Source: Musa acuminata AAA Group (lineage: Eukaryota > Streptophyta > Magnoliopsida > Zingiberales > Musaceae). Taken from it: 64,000 bases of DNA. The notes beneath the pieces were generated by a model that did no database searches, had not been told where the DNA came from, and worked only from the letters and a program-made list of their open reading frames with translations. Of the stretch, positions 1-9,753 are shown one piece after another (within the stretch, counting starts at the first letter, position 1; each line of letters opens with the position of its first letter). The stretch lies in assembly GCF_036884655.1 (NCBI RefSeq), contig NC_088348.1, positions 25,122,501-25,186,500 on the forward strand, written 5' to 3'. Position numbers and translations under genes: made by a program.

Positions 1-822
1 AGTTACCGTGTACCTATAATCCCTCATCCATCTAATATCCCAGAGACCGTATATCAAGCATGGTGTTGTCAGACCTATACGGTTTCTACTCGAGTCTCGC
101 TCTAATCGGATTCTCCCGGAGAACTCTTTCTCTCTCAACCCGAATGACCCTGGCCAGGGATTTGTCTGAGCAAGAATACATTGGATATTCCTCTCATGAC
201 GCCGAGAGTGGATGATCCTCTATTGACACTCAATAGCCCTCGTAAGGTCGACTACCACTCCCAATGACCAGCTGTACTAGATCTAGGACAGCCAAACCTA
301 TAAGTCTGGTATCAAAGAGTGGAGCACTCATACAGGACATCCTTGGTGTCTCAAGTCTAAGGACCAGATACACCACTAGGACTACGGAATCGCTGTCTGA
401 CAATAAGGCATCATCAACCATCCAACATTTCGTAAGCGGATCAATCAGTGAACTCATTCTCCAATGAGCACTTGTACTGTATCCCTGGTGTCCCTACACG
501 AGCAACTATGAGACCAGCTGCATCCATCATATGGACGGGTATACAGCACACCAGTCTATCCGGTTATCACGATGTCCCTCTCGAGTAACCTATGACCGGG
601 ATTATTTAGGATATGTGTTTAAAGGTGAATCGATCTCATTATCGTGATCTCATCACGATCCGATTCCCATTGCACAAATCCAAGGACATCACAATATATG
701 TATGCATTTATGCAATAGTTATAAAGTAATATACGCCAAAATATAATAAGCAAAAAGATTTTGTATCAAGTCACACGTGCCATCACTCATGTGATTGGCT
801 TGCTGGGCACCTATGACTAGCA
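1..822 (-). repeat. 3' LTR of the copia element (partial)
   Basis: Identical in length to 7011-7832 and differing at six positions. The outer part of the LTR lies beyond the window. It ends with ...gactagca on the + strand, which is the TG start of the LTR on the element's own strand, directly beside the polypurine tract. Confidence 0.95.
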
Positions 823-834
823 ATCTCCCACTTG
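823..834 (-). other. Polypurine tract of the copia element
   Basis: The + strand reads atctcccacttg, so the element strand reads CAAGTGGGAGAT immediately inside the 3' LTR. This is the expected place and composition for plus-strand DNA priming in LTR retrotransposons. Confidence 0.8.
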
Positions 835-930
835 ACCTAAAGCCAATCACCTATATGTCTGATCCCCATCAGACCCATGTGACGCTCAAAGACAATCTGA
901 GACAACGGCTTTGTCAGAGGATTTGCATTG

Positions 931-2526
931 TTATCTTCGGATGGAACTCTTTCCACTGCTACATCTCCTCGGGTTACGATCTCTCTGATAAGCTGGAACC
1001 TCCTCATAACACTTCTGATGAGACCCGGGTTCCCTTATTTGAGTAATCGTCCCGTTGTTGTCGCAATATAAGGAGATCGGCTCCTCGCTACCCAGCACGA
1101 CTCCCAAATCTGTGATGAACTTCTTCACCCAGACTCCATCCTTTGCTACATCTAATGCAGTAATGTACTCCGCCTTTGTGATCGAGTCAGCAGTGGTATC
1201 TTGCTTGGAACTCTTCCAGCACACTGCTCCTCCATTCAAGGTGTACACATACCCTGAATTCGACTTGCTATCATCGACATCAGACTGAAAACTTAAGTCA
1301 GTGTAGCCTTCAATCTTAAGGCTATTACCTCCATATATTAGTAAAAGATCCTTAGTCCTTCTCAAGTACTTAAGGATACACTTTACTGCTTTCCAGTGCT
1401 CCAAGCCTGGATCCGCCTGATACCTGCTCGTGACACTCAGAGCATGCGCTATATCAGGCCTAGTACATAGCATGACATACATGATAGACCCTATTGCTGA
1501 GGCATAAGGTATCATATTCATGTTTGCCCTTTCTTCTGGAGTCTTTGGGGACATACTCGTAGAAAGCGATATCCCATGTCTCATCGGTATGAGACCTCTC
1601 TTGGAATTTTCCATGCCAAACCTTTTGACAATGGTTTCTATGTACCTTGACCGGGACAAGCCAAGCATCCTCTTGGATCTATCTCTATAGATTCTAATCC
1701 CCAAGATATAGGATGCTTCCCTTAAGTCCTTTATGGAGAAGTGTCTAGATAACCAAGTCTTTACTGTGGATAGCATTCCTTCGTCATTCCCAATGATGAG
1801 GATGTCATCCACATATAACACCAAAAAGGTGATAGCGCTCCCACTTACCTTTCTGTATACACAAGGCTCATCTTCGTTCTTAACGAAGTCATAAGATCTG
1901 ATTGCCTCATCAAATCTTATGTTCCAACTTCGGGAAGCTTGCTTTAGTCCATAAATGGATCTAAGCAACCTACACACCTTATCTGGGCAGTTCTTGGACA
2001 CGAATCCCTCAGGTTGCATCATATACACCTCCTCCTCGAGGTTCCCGTTGAGGAATGCGGTTTTCACATCCATCTGCCAGATCTCATAATCATAGTGTGC
2101 TGCAATAGCCAATAGAATTCTGATGGATTTTAGCATTGCTACGGGTGAGAAGGTTTCGTCGTAGTCAACACCTTGCCTTTGACGATACCCCTTAGCCACT
2201 AGCCTTGCTTTATAGGTCTCTACCTTTCCATCTACTCTGATCTTTTTCTTAAAGATCCACTTGCAACCGATGGGTACAATACCTTCGGGCGCATCAACTA
2301 GGTTCCAAACCTTGTTTGAGTACACAGAATCCATCTCAGAATTCATGGCTTCTTGCCACTTCCCGGAGTCTATACTCATAATAGCCTCCTTGTAGGTCTG
2401 AGGATCAATATCATCTACATCCTCTCCTCTAATATGTCCCACATATCTCTTAGGAGGATGGGATACTCTATTAGACTTGCGTAAAGTTGATACTTGTGTA
2501 TTAGGTACCTGAACAGACTCGGGCTA
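931..2526 (-). pseudogene. copia pol, reverse transcriptase and RNase H region (broken)
   Basis: The 503-residue open stretch from 2442 carries the copia RT: the GCKWIFKKK start, the YKARLVAKG motif, the QMDVKTAFLNG block with a catalytic Asp, and the YVDD box. The RNase H part follows (GYTDLSFQSD, then SITKAEY near the catalytic Glu, where Lys stands in place of the Glu usual in copia elements). An in-frame TAG at 2524-2526 separates it from the integrase; the intervening codons 2443-2523 are in the same frame and still copia-like. Near position 1015 the frame shifts, so the last residues of the open stretch are not RNase H sequence and the normal C-terminus continues in another frame. Expressed alone it would lack a start and its proper C-terminus. 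Confidence 0.9.
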
Positions 2527-3279
2527 TAGAGTGGTGCTTGAGCTTGGTTCTCCAACCTCGCTCAACTCTATCATTCTCCCACTGTCTCCGCCAAGAATGT
2601 GTTCCTTCTCAAGGAACACTGCTCTCTTAGCTACAAAGACCTTTTGGTCCTCGAGATGATAGAAATAATACCCACAAGTTTCCTTGTGGTGTCCCACAAA
2701 TTTGCATCGCTCTGTCCTTGATTCTAACTTATCGGGGTTGTGTCTTTTAATGTGGGCAGGGCAGCCCCAAATCTTAACAACCTTAAGATCAGGCTTCTTC
2801 CCTTTCCATATCTCATATGGTGTAGACACTACCGACTTAGTTGGAACTCTGTTCAGAAGGTAAGCTGCGGTTTCTAGGGCATATCCCCAGAATGAGATGG
2901 GTAGGTTAGCGAAACTCATCATGGACCGTACCATATCTAATAGCGTACGATTCCTCCTTCCAAAGACACCATTGAGCTGAGGTGTATAAGGAGGTGTCCA
3001 TTGGGATAATATCACATGGTCCTTGAGAAACTGAGTAAACTCTATACTTAAGTACTCACCTCCTCGATCTGAACGAAGAGTTTTGATACTCTTTCCAGTC
3101 TGATTCTCTACCTCATTCTTATACTCTCTGAATTTCTCAAAGGCCTCGGACTTGTACTTCATTAAGTACACATATCCATACCTTGAGAAATCATCAGTAA
3201 ATGTAATGAAGTAGGAGTAACCTCCAATGGCATGAGTTGACATGGGTCCACATACATCACTATGTATGAGTTCCAACAA
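2527..3279 (-). pseudogene. copia integrase core domain, catalytic Glu lost
   Basis: This 251-residue stretch is the rve integrase core. The first Asp lies in HSDVCGPM and the second in RSDRGGEY. The block around NGVFGRRNRTL normally carries the third acidic residue of the DDE triad as NGV-S-E-RRNRTL; here the codon is GGA (Gly), so the catalytic Glu is missing. Downstream it runs in frame to the RT with one TAG at 2524-2526. Upstream a frameshift near 3305 separates it from the pre-integrase zinc region. Confidence 0.9.
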
Positions 3280-3304
3280 CTCAGTGGCTCTCTCTCCAGT
3301 TCCA

Positions 3305-3553
3305 CTAAATGAAGAGTGTCAGTTTTCCACGAATGCAAGGCTCACAAGTTACATATGACACATAGTCGAATGGATCTAGATATCCATTATTTAGCAACTT
3401 TTGAATCCTTCTTTTATGGATGTGACCTAGCCTACAATGCCATAGGTATGCACTGTTCACCTCATCTCGTTTCCTCTTAGACACATTTACATTCATGATA
3501 TGTGGAGTAGTGTCTTGCATAAACAAACCTTTATGCAATATTCCTCTCGTCAA
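3305..3553 (-). pseudogene. copia GAG-pre-integrase (HHCC) segment
   Basis: An 82-residue stretch contains LWHCRLGHIHKRRIQ followed by CEPCIRGK. The two His and two Cys form the zinc-binding HHCC arrangement that precedes the integrase core in copia pol. It ends at a frameshift or stop at 3305 just before the integrase. Its upstream side joins directly to the protease remnant, so the C-terminal protease is absent. Confidence 0.85.
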
Positions 3554-3581
3554 TCTCCCCTCGGCTTTGCTAGAATTTACA

Positions 3582-3690
3582 ATAAATTGTAGATGTGATA
3601 AGCAATATTAGTATCCAATACCAATGCACTATCACAAAAATCTAACAATTGGAGATTGATCATGAATGTACCTGAAGCTTCACCAAGCTT
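3582..3690 (-). pseudogene. Remnant of copia aspartic protease
   Basis: In the frame shifted from the end of gag, the minus strand reads through to LVLDTNIAYHIYN and then TAA. This fits the N-terminal part of a copia protease, where the active-site motif is D-T/S-G; here the Gly is Asn. The rest of the protease is missing, because the pre-integrase segment begins within about 40 bases. A deletion, not only point decay, has therefore removed this domain. Confidence 0.7.
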
Positions 3691-4489
3691 CTTGTTTCGC
3701 CCTTTCTGCAAGGTACTCTTTGCAGTTCCTCTTCCAATGCCCATCTTTACCATAGTGGAAGCACTGGCCTTTGTCCTTTGCTAGGTCTTTCTTAGCAACC
3801 TTTGCTTTACCTGGTCTGCCCTTGCCTTTTCCCTTCTTAAGGGACCTTTCTACTTTCCTTTTCTTTTTGGTCTCACCACTGTAGAGAACTGGCTTCTCTT
3901 TCTTAATAGTACTCTCTGCTTCCCTTAACATATTGAGGAGCTTTGGGAGAGTCACCTCAAGCTTGTTCATATTAAAATCCATTATGAACTATGAAAAGGA
4001 ATCTGGTAGGGACTAAAGCACAATGTCCACACACAAGTTATCCTCTAGGACCATTCCTAGACCTGTGAGTTTCTCTATCCACTCAATCATCTTTAGGACA
4101 TGGTTCTGAACCGGTGTCCCCTCAGTCATCCTAGCGCGGAAAAGGCTCTTGGATATCTCATATCGTTGAGTCCTTCCCTGTTCCTCAAACAATTTGCGAA
4201 CATGTAGGAGAATGGATTTGGCATCCATCTTTTCATGTTGTCTCTGTAACTCAGGAGTCATAGAGCCCAACATATAGCACTGAGCAAGAGTGGAGTCATC
4301 AATGTACTTCACGTAGCGAGCGATCTCATCCTCGTTTGCCCCTTCTTTGGGCGTAGGCATCACTGAATCAAGGACGTACACGATTTTCTCCGCTGTGAGA
4401 ACAATTCTCAAGTTACGGAGCCAATCCGTATAATTTGGACCAGTGAGGCGGTTGACAAGTATGCCACGTAAGGGATTTGAAAGCGACAT
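3680..4489 (-). pseudogene. copia gag with two in-frame stops and altered zinc knuckle
   Basis: The reading frame from 4489 begins MSLSNPLRG and continues as a UBN2-type copia gag. Two TAG codons interrupt the same frame, at 4013-4015 and about 27 bases later, with no frameshift; both could be C-to-T changes of CAG. A Lys-rich stretch leads to a zinc knuckle, [14 protein letters not shown], in which the second Cys of the CX2CX4HX4C motif is Tyr. The frame ends with TGA at 3680 because of a one-base shift relative to the protease. Gag normally forms the virus-like particle and packages the RNA; this copy could not make a complete one. Confidence 0.9.
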
Positions 4490-4674
4490 TTTCTGAAAAT
4501 AAAGATGCGATAGAAATGAATAACATGCAGATTTTGCAAGAAATAAACTATCAAGATATGGACTTCTATCTTAATATGCTCCCACTATTTTACTAACGAG
4601 TCACGCGACACCCTCAGCACGTGAAACGGAAGTCTCCGGCAGACTTCTAGTGGGGATCAGGATCCAATCAGCGT

Positions 4675-4990
4675 CTTAGTGTAACCTCGAGGGACTCGAC
4701 CAATCACACTAAGCCTAAAAGGTAGGCAACTCTTACCAATCACAACTCCTTGTGATTCTCGTCCTGTTCGGCCTCCGAATCACCATGGCCTCGAGAGACT
4801 CGACCAACCATGATGCTCGGTTAAGTCAACACCTTCGTTACAAGATGAGTCTGATTTGATGATATACCCTCAAGGGACTCGACCAAGTATACCATGCCCT
4901 CAGGTCACCGGTGACATCTCTATGTCGTAAACAAGATAGCGAATCGCGATATAGGTGAGTCTCGAGGGACTCGACCAACTCAACCTACAC
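4675..4990 (-). repeat. Four hairpins with a common 18-19 nt core in the copia leader
   Basis: The core CTCGAGGGACTCGACCAA or a close variant starts at 4685, 4789, 4868 and 4960 (+ strand; the transcript carries the complement). Within it TCGAG-GGA-CTCGA can itself fold. Outside the core, each copy has its own complementary flanks: CTTAGTGT/ACACTAAG; CACCATGG/CCATGATG (7 of 8 pairs); GATATAC/GTATACC (6 of 7); TAGGTGAG/CTCAACCTA with one bulge. Two further hairpins without the core lie nearby, AAGTCT/AGACTT at 4630-4646 and AATCACAA/TTGTGATT at 4738-4757. Confidence 0.85.
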
Positions 4991-5827
4991 CGGGAATCGA
5001 TTCCTACTTATAACGATGGAAGGCCACGTGGGTCAATCTAATTGCCTCACGTTTACCGACTTAATATTATCGAGAGATGTTTCTAAGATTTGGTCTCCTA
5101 ATATGACATGTCACACATATACATATTTAATATATATCTACATCGAATGCAAATATATATACTTATCTAGTATGTGTATAAGCAATCACACCAGATGATC
5201 ATGGACCACAACCTAATATGATTAGGCCCGAGCCAGTAGGTCTAATCACTCACATCAAGATCTATGTGTGCAACGGTGCATCTCCATGCCCTGTGATCGT
5301 CCATCTCGTCCTCGTCGGTTCCGTCGACATCTTGATGCATCTCCATGCATCACGATCGTCCGTCTCGTGGGTCCTGCTATCGCATCCACGCTCCCGCTGC
5401 GCCTCCTCATGTGATTACAACTTAATCATAGGCACGCAGGCCCAACAATAAACGAGAAATATAATAGAGACTCGCAGACCTCAATAATAATAATCACAAT
5501 TACACACATCACACGGTCCATGATCATCCGTCCACACATCATACATCACATGTATAAATAATCATCATCATGTAGGACTACTAGATAATAATAAAAATAA
5601 TAATCAACTAAACCTTTTAATTAATTAATATTTTCTGAAATCAGGGACATGTAGGGAATTTCTGAATTTATAGGGGTATTTTCGTAATTTGGACAAAAGA
5701 CAGAAATTAGAATTTCTCAAATTCCGAGGGGTAAAACTGTTTTTTTCCCAGAAAACACTAATGCCGTACTATCCTTTGCTGCTGCCGCCGTCGCCGCCAC
5801 CCTGCTGGCGGCGGCCTGTGCGGCGGG

Positions 5828-6159
5828 GCGAGGGCACTGCCCTCGCCTGCAGGCGGCACGCCCGCTGGCGGCGATGCCGCTGCGGATGGGCGCCCCCTTC
5901 GGGCGCCGCTGCCTCCGCAGGCGGTGCTGTCCCGCCGGGCGGCCGCCCCTATGGGGGGGGGGGGGGGGGGGTTTCGCCAGCGGGAGCAGCGGCGGCAGGC
6001 GCCGCTGCCCTGCGGCGCCTCTGCCCGTGGGCTGCCAGCCCCGCCGGCAGTAAGCCTGCCACAAGCAGGCCGCCGACCGGCTGCTGCAGACGCAGCCCCT
6101 GTGCTGCCTTCGGCTGCGCTTCACGCAGGCAGATCGAGGGCAGCAACTGTTGCTGCCCT
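5828..6159. repeat. GC-rich hairpin cluster and G19 run in the copia leader
   Basis: Five perfect inverted repeats can be read directly: GCGAGGGC/GCCCTCGC (5828-5846, loop ACT); GGCGCCC/GGGCGCC (5889-5907); AGGCGCCGC/GCGGCGCCT (5997-6020); GCCTGC/GCAGGC (6054-6070); and an 11-bp stem AGGGCAGCAAC/GTTGCTGCCCT with a single-base loop (6137-6159). A run of 19 G lies at 5953-5971. The surroundings are AT-rich, so this island stands out sharply in composition. Confidence 0.85.
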
Positions 6160-6244
6160 TTCTCGCTTTTGCGTCAACGATTTTGACGTCAAAATTCTAA
6201 CACAACACACGCAGTTCAAAACCAATCATTAGCACGAACAACCT

Positions 6245-6258
6245 GGCTCTGATACCAC
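6245..6258 (-). other. Primer-binding site (initiator tRNA-Met)
   Basis: The + strand reads tggctctgatacca, so the element strand reads TGGTATCAGAGCCA, the standard complement of the 3' end of plant initiator tRNA-Met. It lies one base from the LTR edge at 6260. Confidence 0.93.
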
Positions 6259-6494
6259 TGTTGGGAAATCTTGGGGGCGACATCACATGCGCAGCGGAAG
6301 AACAAGAAAACAAAATCTCCGATTCCCAAAAAGACGTTCGTCGTCGTGCGAAGATTGGTACGCAAAAATCCGCGAAACATGAAACTGCGTATAAAGTAGA
6401 TTGTGTTACCTAGGGAGATCGTATATCCCTGTTTCCTTGCAGATCCTTAGGAGAGGGTAAAGGAGGTCAAACGTCCTCCTCTCTAGCGGTGATT

Positions 6495-6614
6495 CACACA
6501 GCAGGGTTGCGACGACGCTCCTCAAAACTCCAGGCACACAGCAGGGTTGCGACGACGCTCCTCAAAACTCCAGGCACACAGTGGGGTTGCGACGACGCTC
6601 CTCAAAACTCCATG
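6495..6614. repeat. Three tandem 40-bp repeats inside the LTR
   Basis: Units at 6495-6534, 6535-6574 and 6575-6614, each containing GGGTTGCGACGACGCTCC. The first two are identical; the third differs at a few positions (GTGGGG for GCAGGG, and ATG for AGG at its end). They lie downstream of the TATA box, so they would be in the transcript. Confidence 0.9.
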
Positions 6615-6692
6615 CCTGATCTGAGGTGGAGAGGAAGAGGAGAATAAGAAAGGCAAGCAAAGACTCTAGCCTATGAGGCTCTGAATCCCTCC

Positions 6693-6700
6693 TATTTATA
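6693..6700 (-). promoter_or_regulatory. TATA box of the copia LTR promoter
   Basis: TATAAATA on the minus strand lies about 435 bp before the primer-binding site, so transcription would start near 6665 and run towards the leader. Position and sequence fit an LTR promoter; no transcript evidence is available here. Confidence 0.55.
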
Positions 6701-7832
6701 GAGGTCCCCTATCAAACCCTAATGGGTCCTCCCCTAGTGGGTATTGGATCTGTATCCAATAAGACAAGGGCTCCGTCGGATATCTCATATCTGAACCTCT
6801 ACTCATCGCAATGCCTACCATATGTGTGTGACCCTCTAGGCCCAATATCGAGCTGGCCGTGAGTCATACCTGTCAGAACTCCTTCTAACTCAGTGAATTA
6901 TTATCTCTGTAATAATTCACTCGACTCATCGACTACGGACGTACTAGGCCACTACGCCGTAGTCCCCAGACGATACAGGGGAATCCAATCCATTGGACCT
7001 GTCTGTCCTCAGTTACCGTGTACCTATAATCCCTCATCCATCTAATATCCCAGAGACCGTATATCGAGCATGGTGTTGTCAGACCTATACGGTTTCTACT
7101 CGAGTCTCGCTCTAATCGGATTCTCCCGGAGAACTCTTTCTCTCTCAACCCGAATGACCCTGGCCAGGGATTTGTCTGAGCAAGAATACATTGGATATTC
7201 CTCTCATGACGCCGAGAGTGGATGATCCTCTATTGACACTCAATAGCCCTCGTAAGGTCGACTACCACTCCCAATGACCAGCTGTACTAGATCTAGGACA
7301 GCCAAACCCATAAGTCTGGTATCAAAGAGTGGAGCACTCATACAGGACATCCTTGGTGTCTCAAGTCTAAGGACCAGATACACCACTAGGACTACGGAAT
7401 CGCTGTCTGACAATAAGGCATCATCAACCATCCAACATTTCGTAAGCGGATCAATCAGTGAACTCATTCTCCAATGAGCACCTGTACTGTATCCCTGGTG
7501 TCCCTACACGAGCAACTATGAGACCAGCTGCATCCATCATATGGACGGGTATACAGCACACCAGTCTATCCGGTTATCACGATGTCCCTCTCGAGTAACC
7601 TATGACCGGGATTATTTAGGATATGTGTTTAAAGGTGAATCGATCTCATTATCGTGATCTCATCACGATCCGATTCCCATTGCACAAATCCAAGGACATC
7701 ACAATATATGTATGCATTTATGCAATAGTTATAAAGTGATATACGCCAAAATATAATAAGCAAAAAGATTCTGTATCAAGTCACACGTGCCATCACTCAC
7801 GTGATTGGCTTGCTGGGCACCTATGACTAGCA

Positions 7833-9522
7833 TAAGCTAGATAGACCATTTTGGCTGCCACCTCCTATACTCCTCTCTCCCTCTCCTTCTCAACTATCAA
7901 CTCTAGTTTGGGGCATGTGGACAGCAAGAAGGGTCGGCCCCATCTTGATCGCGTGGTGTTCGTGGAAAGGAGGATTGTGTAGTGATTTGAGGAGTGTCTT
8001 CGCAGCGCCTACCATGTGGATTACCGCTAGAGGGGACGATACTTGACCTTTTTCATCCTCTTCCACATATTTACAGTTTTCAGGGATATATGATCTCTCT
8101 AGGTAACATATTTTTCACTTATGCATAGTTTTCAATTTTGCTAGTTTTTGCACATTAATCTTCGCACGATGACGATAAACTATTTTTTTGAGAAATTTTG
8201 AGATTTTATTTTTTTGTTCTCTTGCTACATATGTGATGCTACCCTAGATTTCCTAACATAGGGGCCACGGGTGGTGTTATGGATGAGAAGAGCGACAACG
8301 AGAGGTGAGGGCCACTTTACATTTGTGTTGACACCAGCATAATTATCGAATGATGAAATAGTCACGACATCTGTATCGATAGCCCTTTCATCACTCTACA
8401 ACTATGTTGGCGTCAATGCAAATGGTGGTGTCCACTGTGATGTCTATTGCAAAGATGGTGGTCGCCTCACCGTTGACCTATTGGGCAGATCACTCGATCT
8501 GATGTTAGGGTCACCGGAGCTCTTGACGCTCTCTTGCTACCTTGTCAGTTCCGACATGGGCATGAAGAAGGGGAGAATCAAACGAGTTTTATTCGCTGCG
8601 GTTGTCAATGATTAGGAAGGCTAGGAGGCAAGTGATTATCAAGCTCCCGACGAATGTATACGATGATGATAGAAAAATGTGGGTCTCAGAATTTGATGCT
8701 TAGTACATCATCGTACCCATCGTTGACACAGTTGCTGAGTGACCCTTTCGTCGCTCTGCATTTGCATTGGCACAGATGCCGTTGTCGAGTGCTAAAAGGA
8801 TTGTTGATGTAGATGTCAAGCGACCCTTCATCACTTGGCAACTACACCGACGTTGACGTAGATGAAGACTCTTACTTCTCGTTGTCGCTTTCTTCATCCA
8901 CAATAGCAACTCATTTTATACATTTTTATCCGTCACCACCAACTAAAATATTAAAATTATATTTTTACCCTTTATTTTCATATTTTCGTTGATAAAATGA
9001 ACGATATTAGAGTAAATAGACCTAAATATTTTACTTTCATATGTGGTGGTTATAGAAAAATGTGAGTCTCGGAATTTAATGCTGAGTATGTTATCATACC
9101 CGCTGTCGACATAGATGAAGAGTAACCCTCACCTCTCGTCGTCACTCTTCTTATCCATAACAGTTATTCGTTTTACGTATTATCGTCCACCACCATCAAT
9201 TAAAATATTAAAATTATTTTTTTATCCTTTATATTCATATTTTCGTTGGTAATAATATTATGTTAGTGTAAATAAACTTAAATATTTCACTTTTGTAATT
9301 ATAGAGATGCCAATATAATATTTTTAAATTATAAGGATGGAGATACTAAAGATAGTTAACTACAAGGGATAATTTATAATTAATCCTAAAAATAAATTAA
9401 TCCTAAAAAATTCATAAGTAAGATTTATTTTTTTTTAAAAGTGCACGTATATACATATATAAAATATAAAATATGATTTTAATCATTATCCAATATAAAT
9501 CTAACGTTAACGTATATATTCT
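7833..9522. repeat. Intergenic DNA with a diverged tandem duplication
   Basis: No gene is seen. A block from about 8667 to 9035 recurs, shortened and diverged, at about 9048-9300. Both copies contain agaaaaatgtg-gtctc-gaattt near the start and a tail with aataaac/agacctaaatatt. The same tail type appears at 51930-51990, and inverted at about 45450-45520, which suggests an old non-autonomous inverted-repeat transposon family. Element borders were not resolved. Confidence 0.5.
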
Positions 9523-9753
9523 TATAAAATAAAAAATATATTTGTGTACCGTATGCGAACTACTATTTCGTTCCACAACAAACAAGTGCTTTGGACTTGG
9601 ATTGCTCGTAATCGCTCAGTTATTGGATTTCGGGTCGTTCGGACCCGACCCGAATCGGACCCGTTATTTCCAGTCACCAGACGCTTCCGACGGAGTTCGA
9701 TCGACCTCCCACCACAAGCTCTCCCGATCTCCAAGAGCCGGGAAACCCTAGCA

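Larger units (their letters stand above)
4490..6244 (-). other. Untranslated leader of the copia element (about 1.75 kb)
   Basis: No convincing coding frame lies between the primer-binding site and the gag start. Two structured tracts are visible: repeated hairpins with a shared core at 4675-4990, and a very GC-rich hairpin block at 5760-6160 with a 19-G run on the + strand (5953-5971). Open frames across the GC block on both strands come from its base composition. A leader this long is typical of some plant copia groups and would contain the packaging and dimerisation signals. Confidence 0.75.
1..7832 (-). mobile_element. Ty1/copia LTR retrotransposon, degenerate coding region, young LTRs
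   Basis: The element reads on the minus strand: 5' LTR 6260-7832, primer-binding site 6245-6258, leader 4490-6244, gag 4489-3680, protease remnant, integrase, RT/RNase H down to about 931, polypurine tract, and 3' LTR 822-1, which the window edge cuts. The order gag-PR-IN-RT defines copia. The 822 bases shared by the two LTRs align without gaps and I count six differences, all transitions. The coding region has several stops and frameshifts and lacks most of the protease, so this copy cannot be autonomous. The long LTR and the long non-coding leader recall the Angela/Tork group, but lineage is a guess. The target-site duplication cannot be checked because the left end lies outside the window; the right flank after 7832 begins taagc. 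Confidence 0.95.
6260..7832 (-). repeat. 5' LTR of the copia element, 1573 bp, complete
   Basis: The + strand begins TGTTGGGAAATC and ends GACTAGCA, giving TG...CA borders. Positions 7011-7832 match 1-822. It carries a TATA box on the minus strand at 6693-6700 and a three-copy 40-bp repeat at 6495-6614 within the transcribed R/U5 portion. Confidence 0.95.

Noticed and set aside
264..467. Small open frames repeated at 230-467 and 7240-7477
   Set aside because: They lie inside the LTRs and are copied with them; no start context or domain, and the LTR is a regulatory region.
4675..4990. CRISPR-like spaced repeats
   Set aside because: Four short, imperfect repeats with spacers of unequal length in a plant retrotransposon leader; no cas-like genes, and the self-complementary flanks fit RNA structure.
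5689..6232. Overlapping open frames on both strands across the GC-rich block (up to 165 codons)
   Set aside because: They arise from GC-rich, hairpin-forming leader sequence with a G19 run; composition is Ala/Pro/Gly/Arg only, no domain, and frames on both strands are equally open.
6245..6258. tRNA gene suggested by tRNA-Met complementarity
   Set aside because: Only the 3' end complement is present, at LTR borders here and at 28081, 32224 and 47183; these are primer-binding sites.
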